Below, one piece after another: positions 39,244-48,856 of a stretch of DNA of 64,000 bases (position 1 is the first letter of the stretch; each line of letters starts with the position of its first letter). The position numbers and the translations under genes are program-made. The notes below the pieces were generated by a model. It did no database searches, was not told the origin of the DNA, and saw only the letters and a program-made list of their open reading frames with translations. Where the stretch lies: assembly GCF_003991225.1 (NCBI RefSeq), contig NZ_JTFC01000006.1, positions 1 through 64,000 on the forward strand, read 5' to 3'. Source of the stretch: Candidatus Kurthia intestinigallinarum. Its GTDB lineage: Bacteria; Bacillota; Bacilli; Bacillales_A; Planococcaceae.

Positions 39244-40998
39244 ATGTTATTTAAATCAAAAAGTCCGAGTGAGCAGTATGAGTATTTCAATAAAGTGTCA
39301 GAATCAGACATTATTGTGAGTGAGCGTTTCCAGGGGAAGTTAGACTTTCTAGGTTTTAATAAAGTGCGCCGAGAGTATGTTCATGAATTGCTAGAGCTTT
39401 ATTTGGAAAAAAACGTTGAACTATTAGACCAATTTTATGTTCATTTAATGTCGATTGATGATTTTAGAACGGTGATTGAAGAGCATTCTACTGTCGATCA
39501 TTTGAAAAAAGTGTTCGATGCACATTTCCGTAGTCTCTTCGAGGAAGATTTAACATTAGACTATGTTTTCAAGCGTCGAAAAATTGCGTATACACATGCG
39601 CGCATTGGGGTATTACCGAACTGGATGATTTCAGCGTACACATTAATGAATCAACTAATTATTCCATTAATTACGGATAAATATAGCCGAAATCGTAAAA
39701 AGATGCTAGATGTTTTACTTGCGTACGATAGCTTAGTGACGATTGACCAACAAATCATTGTTGAGACATATATTGAAATTCAAGCAGGTTCGATTGTAAA
39801 TGGCTTAGGAAATATTATTAAATATAATACGCAGCTTGACCAAATTAAAAACCTAATCCAGTTCCAAGATACGCAGCAGCAAGCAGTACTTGCGGCAAAT
39901 GCTTCGATGGACCAGCTCGAGTCATCGATTGATGAAGTATCCATGTCCGTTGTTGATGTCGCAAAAGATACGCAAACATCACTGCAAAAATTAAACGCTG
40001 ATATTTCAACGCTTGAAAACATTACGTCTTCGCTACAGACGACGGACCGAGAGCAGGTGAAGGTGCAAGAGCATGTTGGGGAGCTAGTAGAACGCGTAGA
40101 ATCCGTTAATGAATTAATGCGCTTTATTCAAGGTATTGCGGAGCAAACAAATTTATTAGCATTGAATGCCTCGATTGAAGCGGCACGTGCAGGGGAAGCA
40201 GGGAAAGGCTTTGCGGTTGTAGCAGAAGAGGTGCGTAAGCTTGCTGACAATACAAAGCAATCCATTCAGCAAATTCAAGGCGATATTAATCATTTATTAT
40301 TAATTACGACAAATATTAATGATTTAACGAAAAAATCGGCTCATGATTTACATGAAACAGTAAATGATACATCGAGCATTACAAAAGCACTTGTTGAATT
40401 AAATACAACGCTGCAGCAGCAAGGTTCAAGCTTTGAAACGATTGCATCGACAACACAGCAACAAGCACAGGCGGCACAGACGATTACAGCAAGCAATCGC
40501 GATATTGCGCGTAGCACCGAAGAAAGTAAAGAAATTGTCAATCAAACAGGGGATGCCATTTATAAGCTAAGTAAGATGATTGACACATATCGTGTTGATA
40601 CGATTTCGAAAAACTTTATTATTAGCCAGGAAGATATTATTGAGCTTGCGATTACAGATCATTTATTATGGAGATGGCGTATTTATAACTTGTTGCTTGG
40701 TTTTGAGACAATGAAGGAATCTGAAATTCAATCAACGCGTGAAACACGTCTTGGCGATTGGTATTACGGTCAAGGACGAGACATCTTAGGTGATCATGCG
40801 GCATTTAAGGCGCTTGAGAAACCATTTACACGTGTGCATGAGGTGGCGAAGCTTGCGGTGCGCGCTTATTATAATGGCGATAAATTAAAAGCAGAGAGCT
40901 ATTTAAAAGAAGTAGAACAAAATTCTACTGAAGTTATTGAGAACTTAAATATTTTACGTAATGAAATTGTATCGCGTAAAAAGCCATTTGAGAGATAA
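39244..40998 (+). CDS. Globin-coupled chemoreceptor (HemAT-like) with degenerate CZB tail
   Basis: A soluble 584-residue chemotaxis transducer. Residues about 20-180 form a protoglobin sensor; His118 in 'AYTHARIG' fits the proximal heme ligand of HemAT. Residues about 205-450 are a coiled-coil signalling domain with the MCP hairpin '[18 protein letters not shown]' and '[14 protein letters not shown]'. From about 465 the tail resembles the CZB zinc-binding domain ('DHLLWRWR', 'TRLGDWYY', '[10 protein letters not shown]'), but two of the four usual ligands differ: Thr501 for Cys and Phe528 for His, while His473 and His532 remain. Likely senses oxygen. B. subtilis HemAT ends after the signalling domain and lacks this tail. 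Confidence 0.88.
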   Translation: MLFKSKSPSEQYEYFNKVSESDIIVSERFQGKLDFLGFNKVRREYVHELLELYLEKNVELLDQFYVHLMSIDDFRTVIEEHSTVDHLKKVFDAHFRSLFEEDLTLDYVFKRRKIAYTHARIGVLPNWMISAYTLMNQLIIPLITDKYSRNRKKMLDVLLAYDSLVTIDQQIIVETYIEIQAGSIVNGLGNIIKYNTQLDQIKNLIQFQDTQQQAVLAANASMDQLESSIDEVSMSVVDVAKDTQTSLQKLNADISTLENITSSLQTTDREQVKVQEHVGELVERVESVNELMRFIQGIAEQTNLLALNASIEAARAGEAGKGFAVVAEEVRKLADNTKQSIQQIQGDINHLLLITTNINDLTKKSAHDLHETVNDTSSITKALVELNTTLQQQGSSFETIASTTQQQAQAAQTITASNRDIARSTEESKEIVNQTGDAIYKLSKMIDTYRVDTISKNFIISQEDIIELAITDHLLWRWRIYNLLLGFETMKESEIQSTRETRLGDWYYGQGRDILGDHAAFKALEKPFTRVHEVAKLAVRAYYNGDKLKAESYLKEVEQNSTEVIENLNILRNEIVSRKKPFER

Positions 40999-41029
40999 CT
41001 AAAAATATTATAGATAAATGCGTAACTAT

Positions 41030-41064
41030 AAAAGATGGGCATGGATAGCATGCCCATCTTTTGT
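41030..41064 (+). terminator. Terminator after the HemAT-like gene
   Basis: A 14-bp perfect stem (41030-41043 with 41049-41062, loop gatag) ends in TTTT. Confidence 0.85.
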
Positions 41065-41249
41065 ATTGTTTTTCCAATAAAAGCATTCTAAAATAGAGTT
41101 GGGTATGGAACTTAAACAATAAGTAATCGTCCTATTTTCTGACGAGTGCGATAAAAGATTTTAAATAAAACAGGCGTTTTGTGGTTAATTTATTTGGAAA
41201 ATGGGAATAAAAATAACAGGAACATTAACTGTTTTAAGGGGAAATTATA

Positions 41250-41414
41250 ATGAAAAAAACATTACAAGACCAAGAATGTAATAAAAATCACTTAGTCGAT
41301 CATTTATTAGATTTAGGTATTTTTAAAATTAATGGTAAACAATTATATCAAGCTACATTACAAGAATTAATTCAAGCGTATCAGCAGTATACGATAAAGC
41401 CCGTTCATGCATAA
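41250..41414 (+). CDS. FbpA-like Fur-regulated basic protein family
   Basis: A 54-residue protein: 'LVDHLLDLGIFKINGKQLYQ' (about 15-34) followed by 'TLQELIQAYQQY' matches the FbpA (Fur-regulated basic protein A) pattern of bacilli. In B. subtilis FbpA works with the small RNA FsrA in iron sparing. AAGGGGAA at 41236-41243 is the ribosome site and a strong terminator follows. I did not find a clear Fur box upstream, so iron control is not supported by the sequence here. It is less basic than the type member. Confidence 0.8.
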   Translation: MKKTLQDQECNKNHLVDHLLDLGIFKINGKQLYQATLQELIQAYQQYTIKPVHA

Positions 41415-41428
41415 TATAACGGTTTAAT

Positions 41429-41471
41429 AAAAAGCAGGAAGTGTGAAACAATCGCACTTCCTGCTTTTTTG
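41429..41471 (+). terminator. Terminator after the FbpA-like gene
   Basis: A 15-bp stem (aaaaagcaggaagtg with cacttcctgctttttt) ends in six T residues. Confidence 0.93.
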
Positions 41472-41566
41472 TTGAAATGCTTAAAAGAGAAAGCAGTATA
41501 TCAAAACCTTATTTTTTTGTATAATAGAAAGATATGTAGAAAGTACGAACATAGAAGGAGACAAAT

Positions 41567-43018
41567 ATGTCAGTAATTAATTTATTAAATGAAGATTTAC
41601 AATCAAAGTGGAAGTTTAATGTGGCGACGCCGATTCAGGATCAAATGATTCCGGCAATGTTAAATGGGGATGATGTAGTAGCAGAATCACCAACAGGAAC
41701 AGGGAAAACATTAGCGTATTTATTACCGATTTTAGAGCGTGTGGATGGTACGAAAAAAAATACACAAGCATTAATCGTTGCTCCGTCACAAGAGCTTTGT
41801 ATGCAAATTACCGAAGTAGCACGTCAATGGATTGCCGGTACAGATATTACTGTTGTCCCATTGATTGGTGGCGCAAATACACAACGTCAAATTGAAAAAT
41901 TAAAGAAAAAACCGACGATTGCGATTGGGACACCAGGTCGCTTAAATGAATTAGTGCGTGCGAAAAAATTAAAATTACACGAACTACATCACATCGTTCT
42001 TGATGAAGGGGACCAATTATTAGGCCGTGAATCACGTGTTATCGTAAAACAGTTTATTGATGGGGCCAATCATGACCGTCAAGTAGTCGTTGTCTCTGCA
42101 ACAATTACCGATGAAATTAAATTAGTAGCAGAGCAATTAATGAAAACGCCAAAACGCTTCAAAGTAAGCTTAGAAGACATGCCAGACCAAGGTATTGTGA
42201 CGCATTCATTTATTAAAATGCAAGAACGTGAAAAAACAGATATGCTGCGCCGTCTATCAAACCAAGAAGGCCTACGTGCGATAGCTTTTGTTAATAATTT
42301 AGATCAATTATTAATGAAAGAAACGAAGTTACATTACCGCCAAGCACCAATCGTGACACTTCATGCAGATATGAAAAAAGAAGAGCGCAAAAGAGCACTT
42401 GATGCATTCCGTAAAGGTGAGGCACGCGTGCTAATCGCGACAGATGTTGCAGCGCGTGGATTAGATGTAGAAGGCTTAACGCATGTTATTCATGTGGATG
42501 TACCGGTTTCACAAGAGCAATACACACACCGTTCAGGTCGTACAGGTCGTGCAGGAAAAAGCGGTGAAGTGCTAACATTATTAGTAGGTCCTTCTGAAAA
42601 ACAATATAAACAAATCACCCGTTCATTAGATGAAAAACCGACTGAAAAGATTTGGGATAAAGGCGGTCTCGTAAAAGGGAAAGGTTTTTATTCAGCTGGT
42701 CCTGCGAAAAAAGGCAGAAACTCTGACAATTCTAAAAAGAAAGACTATAATAAGCAGTATGATAACCGTTCAGAACGTAAATATGACGATAAACCGTACA
42801 AAAAACGTTATGACGGTGACACTACTCGTAAGGACGAAGGCAAACGCCCATTCGAAAAGTATGATGAAAATTCATATAAAAAAAATGATGAAGGTAAACG
42901 CTCATATAAAAAGAACGGCGAAGAAAATCGCTCATTCAAAAAGTATGATAACGAAGGTACTCGTAGCGGCTCATACAAAAAGAATGATGGCAGCAAACGT
43001 CCATATAAAAAACGCTAA
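41567..43018 (+). CDS. DEAD-box-like RNA helicase with basic repeat tail
   Basis: A 483-residue superfamily 2 helicase. Motifs: Q motif 'FNVATPIQ' (17-24), Walker A 'SPTGTGKT' (41-48), motif II 'LDEGD' (145-149, Gly in place of the DEAD Ala), 'VVSATIT', 'ATDVAARGLD' and 'HRSGRTGRAG'. After about residue 375 comes a Lys/Tyr/Arg/Asn-rich tail of short repeats such as 'YKKNDEGKRSYKKNGEENRS'. Tails of this kind bind RNA non-specifically, and bacillar helicases of this kind act in ribosome assembly or cold growth. The exact class (CshA, CshB or YfmL-like) is not settled. Confidence 0.9.
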   Translation: MSVINLLNEDLQSKWKFNVATPIQDQMIPAMLNGDDVVAESPTGTGKTLAYLLPILERVDGTKKNTQALIVAPSQELCMQITEVARQWIAGTDITVVPLIGGANTQRQIEKLKKKPTIAIGTPGRLNELVRAKKLKLHELHHIVLDEGDQLLGRESRVIVKQFIDGANHDRQVVVVSATITDEIKLVAEQLMKTPKRFKVSLEDMPDQGIVTHSFIKMQEREKTDMLRRLSNQEGLRAIAFVNNLDQLLMKETKLHYRQAPIVTLHADMKKEERKRALDAFRKGEARVLIATDVAARGLDVEGLTHVIHVDVPVSQEQYTHRSGRTGRAGKSGEVLTLLVGPSEKQYKQITRSLDEKPTEKIWDKGGLVKGKGFYSAGPAKKGRNSDNSKKKDYNKQYDNRSERKYDDKPYKKRYDGDTTRKDEGKRPFEKYDENSYKKNDEGKRSYKKNGEENRSFKKYDNEGTRSGSYKKNDGSKRPYKKR

Positions 43019-43029
43019 GGGGTCGATTA

Positions 43030-44262
43030 ATGATGACATTCGAAGAAAAATTAGCTCAATTTGCTGAGCTTGCTGTAAAAGTAGGGACAAACATTCAGCA
43101 AGGTCAAACGCTTTTAATTAACACAACCGTGGATACAATCGAGTTTACTCGTTTAGTTGTGAAAGAAGCATATAAAGCTGGCGCAGCACGCGTAACCGTG
43201 AACTACTCAGATGATGTAGTCGCACGACAATTATTTGAAAATGCATCAGTAGAAGAGTTTGAAAAATTCCCTCGTTGGATTACAGAGCAACGTGATGAGT
43301 TGATTGAACGTGGTGGCGCACTTCTTTGGATTGATGCAGCAGATCCAGACTTAATGGCTGGCATCCCTGTTGAAAAAATTTCAGCAAACCAAAAAGCGTC
43401 AGGTAAAGCATTAGAAAACTATCGTGATGCTGTAATGAATGATAAAATCGCATGGTCAATCATTGCGATTCCGTCGAAAAAATGGGCAGCGAAAGTATTC
43501 CCTGAATTACCTGAAGAAGAACAAGTTCCTGCAATGTGGGAAGCAATCTTCAAAACGGTACGTATCGGTGAAGGTAGCGCCGTTGAAAACTGGCAAGCTC
43601 ACTTGAAAAACTTACATGTGCGCGGTGATTTAATGAATGAAAAGCATTTTGCTAAATTACATTACACAGCGCCAGGTACGGATTTAATTGTTGGCTTACC
43701 AGACAAACACATTTGGGCAACTGGCTCTAGTAAAACACCACAAGGCACTGAATTCGTGGCAAATATGCCAACAGAGGAAGTCTTTACATTGCCATCTAAA
43801 TACGATGTAAACGGCTATGTGTCATCAACAAAACCACTTGTCTATCAAGGGAATATTATCGACAACTTCAAATTAACTTTTGAAAATGGCGTGATTGTGA
43901 AAGCAGAGGCACAGCAAGGTGAGGAATTATTAAATGAGTTGATTAAAGCGGATGAAGGCTCTAAATACATTGGTGAAATCGCACTTGTACCACATGAATC
44001 ACCAATTTCAGCATCTGGCTTACTTTATTACAACACATTATTTGATGAAAATGCATCCAATCATATCGCAATTGGTGCAGCATATCCAACTTGTTATGAG
44101 GGCGGTAGCGAGCTATCTGAAGAGGAAATGGATAAAGCAGGCATCAATGTTTCAATTACACATGAAGACTTTATGGTCGGTAGTGCGGAAATGGACATCG
44201 ATGGCATCCATGCAGACGGGACAGTAGAAGCTGTATTCCGTAAAGGTGCTTGGGCATTTTAA
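43030..44262 (+). CDS. Aminopeptidase, peptidase family M29 (AmpS/PepS-like)
   Basis: A 410-residue metallo-aminopeptidase, family M29. It shows 'LLWIDAADPDLMAG' near 97-110, 'LHYTAPGTDLIVGLPDKHIW' near 211-230, 'NMPTEEVFT' near 246-254, and the metal-site stretch 'LYYNTLFDENASNHIAIGAAY' near 334-354. Starts at ATG 43030 with AAGGGG 7 nt upstream. It lies 11 bp after the helicase gene, probably cotranscribed. A close paralogue lies on the other strand at 50.9-52.2 kb. Confidence 0.93.
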   Translation: MMTFEEKLAQFAELAVKVGTNIQQGQTLLINTTVDTIEFTRLVVKEAYKAGAARVTVNYSDDVVARQLFENASVEEFEKFPRWITEQRDELIERGGALLWIDAADPDLMAGIPVEKISANQKASGKALENYRDAVMNDKIAWSIIAIPSKKWAAKVFPELPEEEQVPAMWEAIFKTVRIGEGSAVENWQAHLKNLHVRGDLMNEKHFAKLHYTAPGTDLIVGLPDKHIWATGSSKTPQGTEFVANMPTEEVFTLPSKYDVNGYVSSTKPLVYQGNIIDNFKLTFENGVIVKAEAQQGEELLNELIKADEGSKYIGEIALVPHESPISASGLLYYNTLFDENASNHIAIGAAYPTCYEGGSELSEEEMDKAGINVSITHEDFMVGSAEMDIDGIHADGTVEAVFRKGAWAF

Positions 44263-44263
44263 T

Positions 44264-44395
44264 AAAAAGAAAATAGACTTTGACATACATCTAAAAATAA
44301 CCGCTCCTATGAGCGTAAGAAAAACCGGAACCGCGCTATGGCGCTGTTCCGGTTTTTCGTTGGGAGCATGACGTGTTTTGTCCCAGTCTCTTTTT
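44264..44395 (-). repeat. Dispersed terminator-like repeat, copy B (inverted)
   Basis: On the minus strand this matches copies A and C: 'AGAGACTGGGACAAAACACG', a central hairpin with AAAAACCGGAAC and GTTCCGGTTTTT arms, then 'CATAGGAGCGGTTA' and 'TATGTCAAAGTCT'. It lies between the M29 aminopeptidase gene (plus) and the 37-residue peptide gene (minus), again a convergent pair. Confidence 0.85.
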
Positions 44396-44403
44396 AAATG
44401 TTC

Positions 44404-44517
44404 TTAACGGCGATTTGTAGATTGTGACGCTTTTTTATTATTTAACACTTTTTTCACGATTGGATAAACGACAGGTGCTAATTTAATAGCTGTGCTAATT
44501 ACTTTTTTTAAGTTCAT
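44404..44517 (-). CDS. 37-residue basic, amphipathic peptide
   Basis: The frame encodes 37 residues starting 'MNLKKVISTAIKLAPVVYP' and ending in the basic 'NNKKASQSTNRR'. AGTGAGG lies 9 nt upstream on the minus strand and repeat B directly after the stop serves as terminator, which supports a real gene. Residues 4-29 alternate Lys with hydrophobic residues and could form an amphipathic helix broken by two Pro. Function is unknown; toxin, bacteriocin-like or stress peptide are possibilities only. Confidence 0.6.
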   Translation of the reverse strand: MNLKKVISTAIKLAPVVYPIVKKVLNNKKASQSTNRR

Positions 44518-44663
44518 TATGCATAACCTCACTTTTTAGTAGTTAGTATAGTATTACCGTTGTTGAATTTCTTTAAACGTACAGTACTTTAATTGCTTGT
44601 ACAATATTGTGAATAAACGGTTCATCTTATTTACGGAAGCGCGTGTGAAAAGTTTCAAAAAGG

Positions 44664-44692
44664 TTGAAAGCTTGAGCATTTTTCCGTACAAT
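44664..44692 (+). promoter_or_regulatory. thiT promoter
   Basis: TTGAAA (44664-44669) and TACAAT (44687-44692) have a 17-bp spacer, just ahead of the TPP riboswitch. Confidence 0.78.
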
Positions 44693-44717
44693 AGGGTTGT
44701 TCAATAAACGAGATGTA

Positions 44718-44812
44718 ACAACCACAAGGGGAGCTATTAAAATAGCTGAGAGTGAAGTGCGACTTCTAACCCTTAGAACCTGTAAGTTAATGCTTGCGAA
44801 GGAATGTGGATA
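44718..44812 (+). promoter_or_regulatory. TPP riboswitch upstream of thiT
   Basis: The Thi-box pattern is clear: ACCACAAGGGGAGCTA near 44721-44736, GCTGAGAGTG (44746-44755), then ACCCTTAGAACCTGTAA near 44769-44785, and GCGAAGGAATGTGG closing the aptamer at 44796-44809. Binding of thiamine pyrophosphate should favour the terminator just downstream and lower thiT expression. Confidence 0.97.
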
Positions 44813-44827
44813 GACAGCTGACGCTAT

Positions 44828-44864
44828 GCGATGTCAGGGATCTTTCCCTGGCATCGCTTTTTTC
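44828..44864 (+). terminator. TPP riboswitch terminator
   Basis: A 13-bp stem (44828-44840 with 44845-44857, one G-U pair, loop tctt) is followed by a T run, 30 nt after the aptamer. Confidence 0.92.
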
Positions 44865-44920
44865 ATATCTATCTAATCCCACTGGTTTGATTTGTACATC
44901 AACATTGGAGGTTGAAGGGA

Positions 44921-45475
44921 TTGAACAGTAAAAATTTATTAATGATGGTCGAAATCGCCATTTTTGCGGCCATCGGTATTATTTTAGATAAGCTGACATT
45001 TAGCTTATGGCCACAGGGCGGCTCGATTAGTCTTGTGATGGTGCCAATCGTCATTATGGCGTTTCGCTGGGGCACAGTGGCAGGGCTTGTGACGGGCTTA
45101 TTAATCGGTACGATGAATGCGATGTTTGGCGGCTTTATTTTAACACCGCTACAAGGCTTTATTGATTACTTCTTTGCGTTTACTGTAGTAGGACTTGCAG
45201 GGCTTTTACGTCCACTTGTTATACGTGCACAAACAGCGAGTGAGAAAGCTTTGTACATTACAATTGGGACGATTATCGGCGGTTTAATTCGCTATGTAGC
45301 TCATGCAACAGCTGGCTATGTATTCTTCTCTGAATATGCGGGTGACCAAAATCCACTAATTTATACGATTGTCTATAATGGTTCGTACATGGTGCCAGCC
45401 ATTATTTTAACGGCAGCGATTGTTAGTCTACTCATGACAAAGGCACCGAAACTATTGGAGCCTAAAAAACGATAA
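44921..45475 (+). CDS. thiT: Thiamine transporter ThiT (ECF S component)
   Basis: A 184-residue substrate-binding membrane subunit of an energy-coupling-factor transporter for thiamine; it needs the shared EcfAA'T module, encoded elsewhere. Six hydrophobic segments are visible, with 'WPQGGSISLVMVPI' near 31-44 and 'HATAGYVFFSEYA' near 128-140, typical of ThiT/YuaJ. Start at TTG 44921 is favoured because TGGAGG at 44906-44911 gives a 9-nt spacing; an upstream in-frame TTG overlaps that site. The TPP riboswitch confirms the role. Confidence 0.95.
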   Translation: MNSKNLLMMVEIAIFAAIGIILDKLTFSLWPQGGSISLVMVPIVIMAFRWGTVAGLVTGLLIGTMNAMFGGFILTPLQGFIDYFFAFTVVGLAGLLRPLVIRAQTASEKALYITIGTIIGGLIRYVAHATAGYVFFSEYAGDQNPLIYTIVYNGSYMVPAIILTAAIVSLLMTKAPKLLEPKKR

Positions 45476-45567
45476 AGAAACGAAGGAACTGAATTAATTC
45501 AGTTCCTTTTTCGTCATGAAAAAAGTGTGATATAGTAGAAGAAGATTCAATATAAAGGAGATCTTGA

Positions 45568-46323
<756 letters not shown>

Positions 46324-46328
46324 TTTCA

Positions 46329-46379
46329 ATAAAAAAAGACTGTAGCGGAAGCGTTTCTTCTGTTACAGTCTTTTTTTAT
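46329..46379. terminator. Bidirectional terminator between map and the membrane protein gene
   Basis: AAAAAAAGACTGTA pairs with TACAGTCTTTTTTT, so both strands end in a T run. The stop codon of the minus-strand gene lies inside the structure. Confidence 0.9.
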
Positions 46380-47109
46380 TTGCGTTAGATGGCAAACGTT
46401 TGCGTATGAAAATGATCCCAACAATCAAGACGCCGCTTAAAAATAATGCAGCTGTTGTGACAAGCAATTCATTGAAATTATTAGCAATGGCTACGCCAAT
46501 TAAAAACCAAATGAATACAGCGGGAAAGGCGGCGTCATAAAGATGGAAGCGGATTGCGAGTGCAAGTGCGGCTGCACACGTTAACAATACAACAGCCCAT
46601 AGCTGACGACTAAGGCCAAAATCAATGAGGTTATTCGAAATAAACAGGAAGCCGATAGTTAAAAAAGTGAGGAATGCTATAGCAGCAAATGCAATTGAAA
46701 TTGGCAGGCGTCCACTCATTTTATTCTCTGTTAACGGGTAGGTTAAATACAGTATGAATAAGCAGATAGAGATCACAGCTAGTGCCGCAAGTGCAAGAAT
46801 AAATTGCTCATAGTGCCATAAATTAATCCAAACGATAAATACAATCGAGCTTATCGCAAATAAAATGGCTTGCGTGAGTGTTAGTGCAGAAGCTGTATGG
46901 CGCTTTTGCCATTGCGCAAAAACCCAATAAGCGAGTAATATCAAAGCGCCTGGGAATAGCCAATAAACGTATAGAGCTGGAAACATTAATATTTTATAAC
47001 TGTAGGCCAGTTCAAGTGCCGTATGATTGTTGAGTGGTAGTGCATAAGCAGATAAGCTGGCGATAAATAAAGCGATGAACGCCAACAGAACAATTAAAAA
47101 TCTGCCCAA
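46363..47109 (-). CDS. Multi-pass membrane protein of unknown function
   Basis: A 248-residue protein with about seven or eight hydrophobic segments (residues 5-25, 40-62, 78-98, 102-120, 133-153, 165-185, 188-206, 212-232) and a basic C-terminus 'RKRLPSNANKKRL'. No catalytic motif is visible and I do not recognise the family. Some bacillar proteins of this size are annotated as tryptophan-rich sensory or TspO-like, but the Trp content here is modest. The start is TTG with AGGAGGGG 6 nt upstream on the minus strand. Confidence 0.72.
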   Translation of the reverse strand: MGRFLIVLLAFIALFIASLSAYALPLNNHTALELAYSYKILMFPALYVYWLFPGALILLAYWVFAQWQKRHTASALTLTQAILFAISSIVFIVWINLWHYEQFILALAALAVISICLFILYLTYPLTENKMSGRLPISIAFAAIAFLTFLTIGFLFISNNLIDFGLSRQLWAVVLLTCAAALALAIRFHLYDAAFPAVFIWFLIGVAIANNFNELLVTTAALFLSGVLIVGIIFIRKRLPSNANKKRL

Positions 47110-47268
47110 TGATAACCCCTCCTAAAAATAAAGATATACGTATTAGTATACCTCATGAATCGCGTGCAACAATTTTCATTTCTGTGAACATTCTTCGAAC
47201 ATACGCATATATTGCGCTTTAGCACTACATAGCTGTAAAATATATGTAATCTTTTACTAAAGGGAGCG

Positions 47269-48045
47269 ATGAAGTTGGTACAAAAAATTGACAAGCTAGA
47301 TTTATCGAAAAAGTTGAGTGACCAAATTTCGTATAAAAAGGAATTAAAGAAGCTACAATATGAAATGTTGAACATTCAACAGTTTTTATTTAAGCATGAT
47401 ATTGGCTTAATTTTAGGCTTTGAAGGAATGGATGCAGCTGGTAAAGGTGGCGCCATCAAACGACTAACAGAGCGTCTTGACCCACGTGGTTATATCGTAC
47501 ATCCGATTGCTGCACCAACACCAGAGGAATTGAAATACAATCATTTACAACGTTTTTGGAATCGACTACCTGCAAGAGGTCAAATCGGTATTTTTGACCG
47601 CACATGGTATGGTCGTGTGCTCGTTGAACGTATTGAGGGCTTTGCGAAGAAAAAAGAATGGAAACGTGCCTACGAAGAATTAAATCATTTTGAAAAAGTG
47701 CTAACAGATGATAATTATATTGTGTTAAAATTTTGGGTGCAGATTTCAGAGGAAGAGCAACTTCAACGTTTTAAAGACCGTAAAGAAGATCCGTATAAGC
47801 AATGGAAATTAACAGATGAGGATTGGCGCAATCGTGAAAAATGGCCTTTATACGTAGAAGCTGCTGATGAAATGTTTGAAAAAACGGATAAAAAGAATGC
47901 ACCGTGGGTATTAGTAGAGGGTAATGATAAAAAATACGCGCGTATTGAAGTGTTGAAACAAGTTATTAAACATGTCACAGCAGAATGTGAAAAACGTGGT
48001 CTCACAATCACAGACCCTGCAGAGGCAGTTTCAAAAGAAGTTTAA
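47269..48045 (+). CDS. Polyphosphate kinase 2 family protein
   Basis: A 258-residue PPK2 enzyme that moves phosphate between polyphosphate and nucleotides. Visible are Walker A 'GFEGMDAAGKGGAIKRL' near 48-64, the PPK2 pattern 'HPIAAPTPEE' near 77, lid residues 'RFWNRLPARGQIGIFDRTWYG' near 91-111 (with the Walker B Asp), and 'WKLTDEDW'. Single-domain PPK2 of this type mostly phosphorylates NMP or NDP. The ATG at 47269 is very close to AGGGAG; the next codon but one, TTG 47275, has an 8-nt spacing and may be the real start. Confidence 0.92.
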   Translation: MKLVQKIDKLDLSKKLSDQISYKKELKKLQYEMLNIQQFLFKHDIGLILGFEGMDAAGKGGAIKRLTERLDPRGYIVHPIAAPTPEELKYNHLQRFWNRLPARGQIGIFDRTWYGRVLVERIEGFAKKKEWKRAYEELNHFEKVLTDDNYIVLKFWVQISEEEQLQRFKDRKEDPYKQWKLTDEDWRNREKWPLYVEAADEMFEKTDKKNAPWVLVEGNDKKYARIEVLKQVIKHVTAECEKRGLTITDPAEAVSKEV

Positions 48046-48079
48046 CCTGACACGCCGTAGATAAAGAGAAGGTGTAGCG

Positions 48080-48625
48080 ATGGTCGTTTTAAACGGAGAA
48101 CAATGTTTTTTACGGACGTTACAAGAAGAGGATGTTCGTCAGATGACGGAACTTGTACGCCGCAATAAAGTGTATTGGTCTATTTATGAGCCGAGGCATC
48201 CTTCGGAGTATTACACGGAGAAAATTCAATTGCGTAAAATTCAAGAATCCATTCGTCAAATGCAGATGCGTAGAGAATTTAGTTTTGGTATTTTTTTACG
48301 CGGTTCGCAGGAGCTCATTGGTCATATTTCGATTTATGCTATTAAACGCTTGCCTTTCTCGAGTGCGTTTGTTGGGTATTCATTGGATGAGGCCCAGACG
48401 GGAAAAGGGATTGCGACAGAGGCACTGGAGCTTATTTGTCGCTTTGCGTTTGAGGATATTGGGATTCACCGTTTAGAAGCTTATGTATCACCGAAAAATG
48501 TCGGCTCTGTGCGTGTGCTAGAAAAGGCAAAATTTGACCAAGAGGGCCTCTTGAAGCAACTGCTATATGTGAATGGAGAGTGGGAAGACCATTATATGTA
48601 CGCATTACTTGAAGACGTTTATTGA
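48080..48625 (+). CDS. GNAT N-acetyltransferase, RimJ/RimL-like
   Basis: A 181-residue acetyl-CoA-dependent acetyltransferase. It begins 'GEQCFLRTLQEEDV' (6-19), has the acetyl-CoA region 'VGYSLDEAQTGKGIATEAL' near 98-116, and ends with 'RLEAYVSPKNVGSVRVLEKAKF', the usual RimJ/RimL order. Such proteins acetylate the N-terminal residue of ribosomal proteins or small substrates; the target is unknown here. It lies 35 bp after ppk2 and may be cotranscribed. Repeat copy C follows. Confidence 0.9.
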   Translation: MVVLNGEQCFLRTLQEEDVRQMTELVRRNKVYWSIYEPRHPSEYYTEKIQLRKIQESIRQMQMRREFSFGIFLRGSQELIGHISIYAIKRLPFSSAFVGYSLDEAQTGKGIATEALELICRFAFEDIGIHRLEAYVSPKNVGSVRVLEKAKFDQEGLLKQLLYVNGEWEDHYMYALLEDVY

Positions 48626-48683
48626 AAGGGTAAGGCCACCTTTAGACGCTGGTGGAAACGCTATAAAGCGCTGTTGAATCAAT

Positions 48684-48827
48684 AAAAGAAGAGACTGGTA
48701 CAAAACACGTCATGTTCCTTTTTTAGCGTTCATAACAAAAAACCGGAACCGCACTTTGGCGCGATTCCGGTTTTTCTTATGTTCATATGAGAGGTTGTTT
48801 TTACACGTATGTCAAAGCCTCTTTTTA
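48684..48827 (+). repeat. Dispersed terminator-like repeat, copy C
   Basis: Third copy, same orientation as A: 'AGAGACTGGTACAAAACACG', then 'TCATGTTCCTTTTTTAGCG', a central hairpin (aaaaccggaa with ttccggtttt, near 48738-48775) and the tail 'TATGTCAAAGCCTCTTTTT'. It lies between the GNAT gene (plus) and the carbonic anhydrase gene (minus), the third convergent pair. Confidence 0.85.
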
Positions 48828-48856
48828 GTTGAGTCTAACTCAATCAAAAATTTAAA

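Noticed and set aside
41130-41249. Fur box upstream of the FbpA-like gene
   Set aside because: I searched for a 7-1-7 or 19-bp Fur pattern and found only AT-rich sequence without a convincing palindrome.
47094-47375. 93-residue open frame on the minus strand over the ppk2 start
   Set aside because: It covers the promoter region and conserved N-terminus of the PPK2 gene; composition is not protein-like.
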